Part shown: piece by piece, positions 23,004 through 34,200 of the stretch
Layout: each line of letters starts with the position of its first letter
How positions within the stretch are numbered: the stretch's first letter is position 1
NCBI GenBank assembly: GCA_013400975.1
Contig: WBMZ01010279.1
Location: forward strand, 62,001 to 126,000
Source of the DNA: Atrichornis clamosus
Taxonomy: Eukaryota > Chordata > Aves > Passeriformes > Menuridae
Direction: 5' to 3'
Length of the DNA: 64,000 bases
Program-made: the position numbers and the translations under genes
Notes under the pieces: generated by a model
What the model was told of the DNA's origin: nothing
Seen by the model: only the letters and a program-made list of their open reading frames with translations
The model's database searches: none

Positions 23004-23399
23004 TGTCGTGGTTTAGAAATGGTATTCCCCAGTGTAGTGTTCCCACTGAAGCACTCTAAGTCAGGTGCTGCAAGCTCACTGCCCTTCCCCTCCCCATGTG
23101 GCAGGATGGAGAGGAGAATTTGAGGCAGAAAAGGTAATGATCACAAGTTGAGATAAGAACAATTTACTGGAAACTGGAATGGAATAAGAAAACCAAGTCA
23201 TAACAGCAACAATATCAGAAACAGAGAGAAGTGGTGCTACCTGATCGCTCATTCTACACTAGGCTTACTCCACCAGAAGGGACCCCCTATCCCATTCCTG
23301 GAAAATGACATTAGGTGATATTGAATAACCTCCAGGTCCTGGCCATGCAACCCTCCTGACTACTGCAAAAGTTAACTCTGTCCTGGCCAGACCAGGACA
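23004..23399 (-). mobile_element. Solo LTR of an avian endogenous retrovirus, antisense
   Basis: A 396-bp unit runs from TGTCGTGGTTT at 23004 to GACCAGGACA at 23399. The ends are TG and CA and form a short imperfect inverted repeat, as expected for an LTR. The sense strand is minus: there the element starts TGTCCTGGTCTGGCC, carries a TTCTTATCTCAAC block (plus-strand 23147-23159), and ends ACCACGACA. The TTATCTCA block corresponds to TTTATCTCA in the LTR remnant at 7540-7819, so the two belong to related families in opposite orientation. Flanking pentamers are ACATC and AAATG, so no clean target-site duplication survives. No viral coding sequence adjoins it, which fits an LTR-LTR recombination product. 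Family name not assigned. Confidence 0.8.
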
Positions 23400-26120
23400 A
23401 AATGCAAGGATGAAACCAAACCTGAGATGCTGTTTTTGTCACTGGCCCTGTCCCCATCAGTTTTTCCTTTCGAGTGCTTTAGGGATTTGTCTCTTATTTA
23501 CACTTTGGTTCATCATGAGAATAAAACCTTGAACTGAGCTCGCATGGAGTGGAGCACAGATTCCTAGGGACTTTATTATATTTGAAATAATCCCAGCAGA
23601 TTATGGGTTGACCCAGGTAATCAAACAGGGCAGATGCCAGCATCTAAAGTGAAAACCACTTCCCTTTCTAAGTCAGCCATGAGGACCAACCCAAAGAAAA
23701 ATTTGTACTGATCAGGGAGTACATTACAACAAATTGCAGAAAAAATATAAAATAATATGTCTTTCATTCCTCACTCCTTCACATTCCTTTGTATGAGCAA
23801 AAGCCACTCAGAGTAAAAGTCAGACTTTTTTCAAGTCCACATTAAAATCAGGAAGCACCCCCCAACACAGTAACTTTGCTGTCAAGTTTTGGAATTAAAG
23901 AAATGCTGGTAAAGCACACTGAGGGGCAAGAGAAAAAGCAAGACCGTGGGAAGCCAGGGGCAGGAGAAAGTACATCAGCTAGAGGGAGAGGCCAGGGCAA
24001 ATGAAGGGAGTCGTTGGGTATGAGAATTAGTTGTGAGCTAAAGGTTTCAAATTTTATTTATTCACTGAGGCTGAATCGGAAAAACTTGGAGCCTTGGTAG
24101 TATACACATGAAAAAATGGTATTCTGGGAGCTGACATTTCAAGCAGAGATCAGATTGGTGGCTGTCTGGTATCTTTTTTAAGAAAAAAAATCCTATTTTG
24201 TGGAGATAAATGGTCCAATAAAGAGTTAAATATGGTAGCATCCGCTCACTGTTTGTGTATGCAACTTGCCAGTAGTTGCAACACTATATTCTCTGGAAAG
24301 TAAGACAAAAAAGAAAAATCCCTGCAGTATTTTTTTTCTCATAATGTGAAGAGCATGATGTCAGCCTGGCAGAGGAATTTAAAAATAAACAATAACACAC
24401 ATTTTTACCAAACAGAAAAATAGCACTTGCAAAGGCAATAAAATAGAGGGTATAATGTTTTGCCTTGTACTTTCTTCATGACTGAAGAAGAAGTGGGTAA
24501 GCACTAGCAAAGAAAACACTTTCTGCAGAACTCTGTGATACATTTATTTTGAATACTCTTTGCCCTGGCCTGATCTCTTTTCTCAGCACAGGAGACAGGC
24601 AGCCCTCATAAAGGTGTTTCCATGAGGATGGGAAAAATGCCATAGAGGGAATAGCACAGCTGCGTTCCCCCCTCTGTCTCCACATGTTGTACTTCCCCCC
24701 AGTGATAGAAGACACTGCTTTATGCTGCATTTCAATGGATAGCAGCTTCTGTTTGTGTGAGGGAAAGGATACAGCTGATTTTTTTCAACTCGTAGAATCA
24801 CATCTTTTTAAAACAATCTAGTTGGAAAATGTTCACAAAGCTGAAGCCTTGACAAAATCTTACTCTTTCACTGGTTCCTTGTTTGGAGTAATATTGGCTT
24901 CAGTAAAGTGTTCATGGAAGGTAATTTTTTCATATAGAGGTTTGAAGGAGAAATTTTAGGTTTTAAATGCTTGGTTTGAGTTTAGATATTTGTTTAGCAG
25001 GTGCCTCCATGTGAATTAATGATTTATGCACGTTCTTTAACTGATGAAGACTCAGCAATATTAAAGTGTTGAATTTTTCTCTACCTAGGGGGGGATGAGG
25101 AAGATTTCAGAATCTAGTATTTTTTGTGCATGAACTAAGTTAAGAGAACCCAGGTTTCAGATATGTAACTACTTATTGAACATTAACACTGGAGCCTTAG
25201 TGCCAGCTCACTTTAGAAGAGTGGACGTGGATCCTAAAGCAAACATCCTGCCATAGAGACACGATCCTGACAAGCTAATTGCATCCCAGAAACAGTCACT
25301 TTCTGCCTAAAACCAGGTCTGATAATAAAGGGAGCCACTGGTTCACATGAAGATATCTACCTTGTAGGTATCTAAAGTAGATTAAGTAAGTTCCACCATC
25401 TCTCTTTCCCTCTCCTTGTTTTCAGTGTTTTAGGTACCAGGATGGAAGACATCATTTAGGGCTTGTGCTGAGATGATTTCACCCGAAAATTCTACTCTAA
25501 ATGGGGAATTTGAAAGGCTTGAGTCTGATTTTGCACTTCAAAGACAATTACATAAATAAATATTTTTGCCCTGAGAGCAAAATGTTTGCTGTAGATCACT
25601 TTCCAGAATGTTTCTTTCACTATTTTGCTTTATCTCAGTTTTCAGAAGATTTGGTTTTCATTCTAGCGTAAGAGAAAAATATCCTCAGAAATGTCCAAAA
25701 GAGTGATCAACATACTCTGGTCACCTCTTCTGTTGACTGGTTTTCACAAAGCTGAATACTATTTAATTCTTCAAGTCTTTTTTTCTTAGTTAATGTCATT
25801 AATTACTTAATCCTTGATGTGAGAATATATAAGATTTTTATTTCTTTAAACATGAATCATATATGATTTGCTTATCCTAGATTTCTACAGTGGAGAATTC
25901 TAAGGTTCAGAGGATTCCTTCCACGAATCAATTTTTCCCTCTTCCTTTGTTTTTTTTTTTTACGTTCAAACTTTCTGGGTAAGGCTCCTGAGAGCTCTGT
26001 CTGAGTTATGGTATGGATTTGAGAAGAAGAATGTCAGGTCAAAGCACTGTCTGAAACAAAGTGCCACAGGACAGACCATATATAATGTAAGAAAACACTG
26101 TGTCGTAGAAAGAGGCTGAT

Positions 26121-26393
26121 TCATTTCCCTTCTTCAAGGCAGTTGATAACCAGGCAAGCCATGAATTCCAGATTGTCAACTTCATAACAAAGGAACAGAA
26201 GTAAATTTTTAACTCGGGAGAAATCTCGGATGGTTCCAAATTTCACTGCTGCCTGGGCTGGCCACTCATCACTGCCAAATGCCAAATACTCTGAACGCCA
26301 ACCATCACCGTCGCTAAAAACATCAGTGCGGTTCATTGCTTCCACCAATGCATTTCTCCTTGGGATTACAGAGCATCCTTTATGGATCACCAT
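26121..26393 (-). other. Coding-like 90-codon open frame, product unknown
   Basis: An ATG-to-TGA frame of 90 codons on the minus strand. The composition is less simple than in most chance frames here: it includes the acidic/aromatic stretch TDVFSDGDGWRSEYLAFGSD and a hydrophobic C-terminal part (NLLLFLCYEVDNLEFMACLV). The segment holds several CpGs (at about 26217, 26228, 26296, 26309, 26312 and 26329) in a CpG-poor region. No strong splice acceptor or donor frames it, no upstream promoter is apparent, and the overlapping frame at 26039-26239 is also open. It could be a gene relic, a lineage-specific exon, or chance. I do not recognise the family. Confidence 0.2.
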
Positions 26394-26991
26394 TTAATCT
26401 CAATGGCTTTCTGCCATGCCAACTGTGCTAAAACACTTCTGCATCTCTGGCTAGTTTTGCACCTCTCTATTTGAATGCGTAATGTTAATAGAACTCTGAA
26501 GAGCAAATGACATGATGGTAAAAAAATATCCCTAAATGACTTTCAGGACTGATGAAAAAAAAGAAAAAATTTTATCACTTTCATATTTACTGTTACATCT
26601 GCTTTCTGCAGAGGAAAGCATCAATGCCAATAACAAGTATGCTAATTACTATTTAGGCCATAACTTCAAGTCTTTAAGTAATGTTGAATAATTCTTTGGT
26701 TCAGTCAGGAAATTTGCTAAGACACATTTCTCCAAACTGCTGCCAAAGACAATGTCTGTTTTTAATACTTGAAAAATAAACCAGTTTTGCACTTTCAAAT
26801 GACCACAATTTTAAAGTTCCTTTTGGGCTTCAGTGCAGCATTTGACTTTATCCCACCTCATGCTTTCTCCTTCCAGCCATCATGTTCACTCATCTCCACT
26901 TCAGGGTAACACTGAAGATCACAGTCCTGGGAGAAAATTGCTATACTGTTTTTACACGCTTTGATTTAATGCAGCAGGAGGCAGGAGCAGG

Positions 26992-27006
26992 GGGTGGTGG
27001 TGGTGG
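26992..27006. repeat. Short GGT trinucleotide repeat
   Basis: About five GGT units follow a G-rich stretch (GCAGGAGCAGGGGG). Short, and in a region with no gene. Confidence 0.7.
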
Positions 27007-27910
27007 AGAAGCCATTGACTTTCAGTGACTGAGTAAAAGCTGAAAAAAGAAGTGAAAAGAATTGCCTGTGACAGACAAACCCAAATGGTGGGGAATAATT
27101 TCACTAGCATATAGAAGAAATAACAGAGAACTTCATGATTCCTATTGCAATTAATGTGTGATTAAGAAAAGACACGATCGCTTTGGGATTCAACAGACTG
27201 ATTTCAGTTTGAAGTAAGGATCATAGTAGAATGATAAATTACTAATAAAATTACTTTTCTTTATGATACTCTTCAGCTCTAATCAGTCAGTAAAAATCAA
27301 TAGATCACAGTGATCCCTGCATGTTTTTTGCCCTTCAATTTTGGCGGCAGTCTTCAGTGCTCTCCTAAACTATTCACAGCAACTGCTGTTGCTGGAAAAA
27401 GAATGGAGATGAATTCCCATTTATTTTAAAGTTCAAAATGTCAGAAGAAAAGATAGGTTGCTTTGAAATACTGCCTTAACACATAAAATACTGCTTGAGG
27501 TTTTCTCAAGCAAGAAAGACCAGAGTAACATGTTCCCTTGGGAGAGAAGGGCTACACTTATTAAAGGCCACAAGTCACTTTTGGTCTCTCTGGACAGTTT
27601 TGGTGCTTTCTTTCCCAACAGTTTTCTGGTCTGAATAGTCCTATCAGCTGAAATCTCTGAAACAAAAAAAATTTTTAAGGAACATCTTAACAGCATATAC
27701 ATTCCATTTTAAAACTGAGTCAGGAAATCCCACCTACACATCCCATTCAAACTGGTATTTCCAAATTTTTCCTGAATGTGGCCAGTTCTTTCAAGTCTAA
27801 ACTACATACAAGGTGTGTTTTGTATTAACAGTTTTTTCTAAATTGTTCATAATTTTAACAACCCCCATGAAGGGTTCTCTGGAAGTACTGGTGGTGAATG
27901 TAAGGATGTA

Positions 27911-28190
27911 AGAACCTAAGAATGGCCATACTGAGTCAAAGGTTCATCCAAACCAGCATCCTGCCACCAAGAGTGATGGTAGAATATATTGCAACAAGGC
28001 TCCAGAAATACTTCCCTAGAGTGTTCTCAGGGCCTTCAGGAACTTGTGGCTTACAGACTTCCTGAGCCAGAAGTAATCTATTTGCTTTCCATGACACTGA
28101 GTCATTCAGGAATTTCTCTTCCATAGCTTCATCCTTGGACTGGTAAACTATTATCATCCATAATATCCTGTAGCAAAGAATGCTCACCTG
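27911..28190 (+). mobile_element. Old sauropsid interspersed repeat, family not named
   Basis: The start (AAGAATGGCCATACTGAGTC at about 27917-27936, then GGTTCATCCAAACCAGCATCCTG) matches a repeat I recognise from turtle and crocodilian genomes, where the form is close to GCCATACTGGGTCA...GGTCCATC..AGCCCAGTATCCTG. Further along, CCATAATATCCTGTAGCAA near 28158-28176 fits the later part of the same repeat (ACAACATCCTGTGGCAATGA in related copies). The copy is strongly diverged, so it predates modern birds if the match is correct. The 3' limit is uncertain. A 151-codon open frame on the opposite strand (27936-28391) overlaps it and is probably a by-product. Confidence 0.5.
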
Positions 28191-28888
28191 TGTATCCTGG
28201 GAAGGAGCAGCCCTTATTATTTGTTTCAAATCTTCCAGCTGGGACCACTGACATGAGCAAGAAGCATAAAATAGCATTCTGTGATGGCTTAAAATGCCAT
28301 TGGCAGTTATTGGCCTGTCAGAAGTTGTTTCTCCAGAGAAGCTGGGAGATTGTTTCTTTAGGTCACTTGCTATAGTTGCCCACACATTCAACCTCTGGAG
28401 ACTCTAGCAAGACAGCAGTGTACAGACTGCAAATTTAAATTCCTCCTCTTAACCACAATTATCTTGAGAACAATGTTTTATCATAAATAGCATTTTATTT
28501 CTAAATCTTCAGAGCTCAGAAAATAAAACCAAAAGTCAATACTACTATATTGTTTCTTGCTCCTAATGGAGTTTTTAATGGTCTCATGTGAATCCAGAAG
28601 GCGAAACTCCCACTTTTACAAGAGTCTTGGACACCTTAAATCTGAATGTTTTTCTACTGGCCATCATCTATAGAGTCATGTTTTACATATTTCCTGATTT
28701 GAAAAGACAAATCTCAATGAAATATAGCATTAGTGATAAAAAAATGTTAAAATGCCAGGGAACAGCATTCCCTCAACCCAGCTTGACATTTCCACTTACT
28801 TATGGATCAAAAGGAAAGTGTCTATACTTATGGGCTGCCCAAGAAAGCAAAGCCAATAGATTGTCATCTCAAAGAAATAGATATGTAG
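28191..28888. other. Unannotated AT-rich DNA
   Basis: Nothing recognisable between the old repeat and a CR1 3' tail. The 125-codon open frame at 28588-28965 runs into the CR1 tail and has no domain. Confidence 0.55.
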
Positions 28889-28968
28889 ATGTGATGCTTA
28901 GTGGTGGACCTGGCAGAGTAAGGTTGACAGCCAGACTTGATCTCAAAGGTCTTTTCCAACTTTAATGT
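28889..28968 (+). mobile_element. CR1 LINE 3' tail fragment, sense
   Basis: GCTTAGTGGTGGACCTGGCA followed by AGACTTGATCTCAAAGGTCT and TTTTCCAAC is the 3' untranslated end of a CR1 retrotransposon (family pattern GGTTGGACTTGATGATCTTA then AGGTCTTTTCCAACCT). Only about 80 bases remain. It belongs to a CR1 group with the TTTTCCAACC ending, unlike the copy at 38361-38928, which has CCCTTCCAGC. Confidence 0.85.
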
Positions 28969-29740
28969 TGGAAAGTAGCCTGAAAGTTTATAGGACACTG
29001 CCCAGTGCCAAAATCTGAGGACATTATGTGCACCTAAGAAGGACTAGTTTCCTTCTGTGACAAGGTTTATCTGTTGTTCACATCATGACAATATCTTATG
29101 TGGGATGACCTTCAAGTGTCTTCTTATTCTACTGTGCTCTTCTTACACTTGGCCTTTGCCTACTTCCTAATTCTTGTCTTTACTCTCCATAGATATAACT
29201 TACTAGTGACAATTTTGTTCAACTAGATACTCTCAAATAACAACATTACCTGTAAATTTGCCAGCTTGGTACTATTTTGACATGAGATTGTGATTTCTGC
29301 TTCTATACTTTTTACCACTGTCATATTTCAAGGCCAAAAAAAATTGTAACACTGAAAGGAAAAGAGGGAAATCTGTCTTGTAAGGACATTAATACAAAAG
29401 GTTTCATTCACATGAAAGACCATCCAATCTCTTGCAATCAAGGGGAGTTGCACAGATGAACCTGAAGACAAAATAAGACCCCTTTCTATTTATTTTAGAT
29501 GTTGCCAAAAAGTGCTGCAGGGTTGAGAGCAACTGGTAAATTTTCCACTTTTAAAATGGCATAACAGTGATTTCAGAAAATGTTTTTCAAAATGTTTATT
29601 TTAAAAACATTCATTTTTTAAGCATTATGCACAATATTAATTTTCAAATGTGATTGCCTGGAGATATGAAGAGATTGAAAACAAATGCAGCTGCCTTAAT
29701 GTTTGATAAAGGCATTTAAACTTTCAATCCTTTACAAATT
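28969..29740. other. Unannotated very AT-rich DNA
   Basis: No gene. 29560-29740 is an AT-rich, non-repetitive stretch leading straight into the 65-bp duplication. Confidence 0.55.
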
Positions 29741-29870
29741 ACATTAATTCAAAATATGCACATACATGATTTAAAGAAAAATAAAAGAGCTTGCCGCTTT
29801 CTTTTACATTAATTCAAAATATGCACATACATGATTTAAAGAAAAATAAAAGAGCTTGCCGCTTTCTTTG
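29741..29870. repeat. 65-bp tandem duplication, two nearly identical copies
   Basis: Copy one is 29741-29805 and copy two 29806-29870. They are identical over 64 bases and differ only at the last base (T versus G). Both begin ACATTAATTCAAAATATGCA and end GCTTGCCGCTTTCTTT. TT precedes both copies, consistent with a short microhomology at the junction. Near-identity points to a very recent duplication, or to an assembly artefact. Confidence 0.97.
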
Positions 29871-31287
29871 AAATAAAGCAACTGAGTGCTACTGTAAGAG
29901 CTAATATACAGAAAAAATCTCATTGTTCATTGTCACATAGATGTGAAAAAATGTAATTTTTATTATTGTTCCATGCTTCTCAGGTATTTGTGCTACTTCC
30001 CGACACATACAGCTGGGACGGCCTGACTTTGCCTTCTTGTACCCCATTCAAAGTCTTATTTACTTACCAATTAATCCTTACTTCAGTCACAAGCAAATAG
30101 TGGTCTGGAGTACTGCAGCACCCATGTGCCAGGTCTAAAATGTGTTGTTGTGTTCTGGATTCTTCAGCATTTGAAAAATAACCTTTGACTGCTCTAGCTC
30201 TTTTGACAGAAGAGGGTGAAGTTGATGTAGCAAGGGCAACCATTGCCTGTGGAGAGTTTGGAAGAGTGTATGGGCCTCCAGCTACCTGTTTCTGCGACTG
30301 CTGAATATGGAAGGGGTGACAGGGAGAGAGAGTGAGATGTGGCAGAAAACATTCTGCCCTTTTGGCCATAAACATCTCCAGCCACCCCTGCACCAATATG
30401 CCAGAGCAAAGTGCTCTCACTCCAGACTCCTCAAAATGTAGTTCATACCGTATAACAAACAAAAATGTAAGTGTAATTTAGCACAATGTGCTGCCCAGGC
30501 CTGATCCAGCAAGGAGATGATAGAATTTTCTTCCAACTCCGCAGAGGGAAAGCTCATCCATCACTTGCAGCTGCCTTCTCTAGTCCAGGGACAGAGAGTG
30601 CGCCCCAAATTCTACTGCTGCCCCATTCCAGCCCATATATGACCAAAAAACTCTTCCTTCAATTCCTTGCAGATGAAGTAAAAGTGGCTCAAAAGAACTG
30701 TGGAGGCTAACACACCCATTACTAAAGCCCTAAGCACCTTTCAGCACCAGGAGCACATGCAGTCTCTCAGAAGCTTCAGGCATGGTAGACTTCCTGGGCA
30801 GTGGCACTTGCAGCACTCACAAAGCCAGTGGCAAGTCTGGAGATGCTTTCCCTCTATAATTTAAACACATTTTATTTCAAAGATGAATGAATTTAAATAC
30901 AATCTAGTTAAATTTAATAATGCACACACATATATATGTATAGTCAAAACGATGCACTTTCTACTGTTGGGTTTTTTTCTCATTTCTTGTCCCCCTGTTG
31001 TTTCTAATTGGAAATAGACCAAATTGTGTTCACGTCTGTATATGGAGATTAATGCATTTAAGTACACTAAAATTCCAAAATTAGGTTGAATTTCCCTGTT
31101 TAGACTCAAAGGCATTTTAGAAATTTGGCACAATGCACAATGTTTTGCCCCAGCCCTGCCAAGCATCAAGTCCAAGGAAAGCCGAATTGATGTTGTCTAA
31201 GGTTATTCTTCTCCTTAAGGCTAAGCAGGGCCTGTGAAGCAAGCTCTGAATCTTTGTGGTTTACTTTCTTTCATAAGGTGAAATAAC

Positions 31288-31312
31288 CATGTAATTATGT
31301 CGTAATTACATG
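31288..31312. promoter_or_regulatory. Perfect inverted repeat containing two TAATTA sites
   Basis: CATGTAATTA (31288-31297) and TAATTACATG (31303-31312) are exact reverse complements separated by five bases (TGTCG, with the CpG near the centre). TAATTA is the core of many homeodomain binding sites, so the layout suits a dimeric or paired site. The structure is read directly; the regulatory role is inference. Confidence 0.4.
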
Positions 31313-34019
31313 ACAGTAAACTGAAGTTAGAGAAAAAAGTATTGCTGAATAACTGGATGCAATTACACAATTTTACGCACCTAGTAGAATTTGTTAAGAT
31401 CAAGTGTGAATCTAGCAATTGCTCCTCCCTGGTAACAGTATAATTTCACTGAATTAAACTCTCAGCTTGGAGGACAGATTGATCATGTATTTATGTTGTA
31501 ATGGTACTGGAATAATTACCACATCTATGTATGAAAAGTACTGTGCAATCAGTTCTGAAGTCTTAGCAGACATAAGAATTTGAAGACTGCTCATATAATA
31601 TTGCTGTTCTGTAACTGAAATCTTGATTCTCTAAATTTCTCACAGCTTCTAACATCTACTGCATGTTTGGAAAGAAGGAGGAACTGATTCCTTCTATATA
31701 AGAACATAACCTTGCTTTGTATTATGAACCAGAAAAAGGCTATGTCCTCCAGATGTCATTACATTTCACTGCTTCCTTTGTGTTTTAGTCCAAGAGAGCT
31801 GAGAGAATGTATACAATGGATGAGATTCCCGAGGTCCATGTGTCTTCATAAAGATGTACAAAACAATATTTCTGTACCCAGCATGACAGGGCACAGTAAT
31901 TTTCTAGTTTTCTAATTTTAAGAAATTAGTATAAGAAATTAGGAATAGAAACCACAGGACAAGGACATGATACCCACCTCTTTTACTTGAGCAGCTTCTG
32001 CTCTTTGGTCCTCTACCTCCTGGGCTCTGCTCCCTCACCCATTTTCACTACCTTTCTGTCATGGTCAGTGCTACTTCTTACCCCTGTGTGTGAAGCCAGT
32101 TTTTCTGGATCACAGTAGCAGCAAAGGAGGTACCAGAAGACTGATCCCAGTGGAGCTACCCCTTTGCAGACCAGCCTGACGGATGCTGCTTTCACACAGC
32201 TTTTCTTGTGGATATACTTGGATGCCCCCACACCACAAGCCCCTCTGTGCAACAGGAGCATTTTGGCACCTTCCAAAGCATTTAGCTTGTGTTTGGCCTC
32301 TCGCCATACAGACAAGAAGGACAGCCAGAATGCTTTTGTGTTTTTTCTATGACTTCTGTTCCTTAAATTGGCATAAAATCACATTTAGCCTCCTCACTTT
32401 TACATTGCCAGCCTGAAATGATAAAGACTACCTCTGTGACTTATAAGAAGGTAGGGCTACTACAGGAGTAAGCTTCTCAGTTTGGGCACTCCTTCTACCA
32501 AAATGGGGATATTGCTACCATGGGAAAGACTCCCAACCATTCTCAAGGCCTGGGCCATTCTCTGTGTGTACAGGAATTGTATCTAGTCAAAACCTTACCT
32601 TCAAGGCTACCATACAGGTTTTGAGACAATCTTGTCATTCCCTTTACTTTTCCTCTGTATTGCAAAATTGCTTTTGGAATTATAATCACAAACAGCGGAA
32701 ACACTCTCAGAAATCACTACATTTTTTAGGAAGAATATTTCCACAGAAGATTTGCATATTGAACACTTAAAGGTTAAATTACAGCTCTAGATAACTGTGA
32801 ATTGCCTCACACAGTGAAAAATAATCTTTTTCCTATATAAACTGTTATTTGACCCAGAACTTGCTGATAGCATGAAAGGTCTGTGAATTGCAAAGCAAGA
32901 CCAGGCTATATCAAGGAAAGAGAAGACATCTTATAGTAAGAGCATGAAATGTTAAAGCACCTGGGAGAGACATAATCTGGAGAATAGGAGGAAAAACACA
33001 TCAATTTTAGAGAGAAGAGGAAAATTTGGAAGATGAATTTAGATGTGGGAAAGAGGTAAGAGATTGTGTGGCGGAAAGGATCTAAAATATTTCAGGCATG
33101 AATTTTCCTGGCACAAAGGTTTTTAAATTGCTCAATTTCCTCTTTTTCATCTGGACCTGCCAAATTCAAAGCAAGACAAACGTAACCCTGTCCTTTCCTG
33201 TCATTTTGATGCTATGGCAGAGGCATATCTATAGGTTGTGAGCTGGGAAGTCTGGGCTGTCAACAATTTAGGAGTAAAACTAAGTTGAACATCCAAACTG
33301 AAATATGGATACAGAGGAAATCTGTTTTTCGAGTGCTTAGTCGTTCTGGCTCAGGGTAACAGCACTCTTGTGCTCTTCACTTGGGTTCCTGAATTACTGC
33401 TCTTTGCACAGAACTGAAAACCTTCAAGTTTTAGTCACAACTGTGGTAATTATTTTTTTCATTTTGTGTCATTAATTTTACTCCTATTTCTCCACATGTG
33501 AAACTTCACTAAGATTGATTCTCAACCTCTAAATTATGTTTCACTGACATTTTTCACATCAAGGTGTCTTGTCAGAAATCTTTTTCTTTAACCGGATGAG
33601 TTATATTTTTGTAAATAACTGACCTCATATTAATTTTTGAATATTTATTTCTTTAACACATGGCAACATATACTACCCAAAATTTAGCCCTGCGTTGCTT
33701 TAAACTGTTGTAAAATATATTTCATAACTGAGTTTTCAATAAATAAAGGAAAATTTCTAAGATAACTTTTACCAGAAAAAAAAGGAAAGAACTCATTTCA
33801 GGTCTTATAACAACTCCAACACCAAAATATCTCACACATTTTGAAATGTTTCCTCTGCAAACACTATTAACAACAGTTCAGAGAGATTATACATCTCTAA
33901 ACATTCTAACGGTGAAAAAGAATTTTTAGAAGTTGAAACATAGCAGCTACACATGACTTTTATGATAAATGTATACCTTTATTTCATGTATAATCATATA
34001 AAATAACTTGCAATTGTGT

Positions 34020-34200
34020 TAATGTGCTGGCGTTCCTTTCTTTTAGCAGGAACAAATTAGCATGCATTTATTTAACGTGTCATTACATCATATTGAACAT
34101 CAGTCACTATGCAATTACAAAGGTAATGGTTACCATGTAATACTGACAAAGCCACTGTTTGGCTCTTGTAATTGGTAGTCAGTAAAATGCATTTTCCATA
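34020..34200. promoter_or_regulatory. Candidate conserved non-coding segment with homeodomain/POU-type motifs
   Basis: Within 180 bases there are ATTAGCATGCATTTATTT (from 34056), GCAATTAC (near 34111), GGTAATGGTTACCATG (near 34122) and TGTAATTGG (34167-34175). These resemble homeodomain, POU and RFX-like half sites. The sequence is non-repetitive. No conservation evidence was available. Confidence 0.2.

Larger units (their letters stand above)
23400..27910. other. Unannotated AT-rich DNA
   Basis: No named gene. It contains one coding-like open frame (26121-26393, minus) and a short GGT repeat (26992-27006), both listed separately, and a run of T residues at about 25950-25962. Nothing else is recognised. 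Confidence 0.55.

Noticed and set aside
27936..28391. 151-codon open frame on the minus strand
   Set aside because: It overlaps an old interspersed repeat in antisense and extends into AT-rich flanking DNA. No domain is seen.
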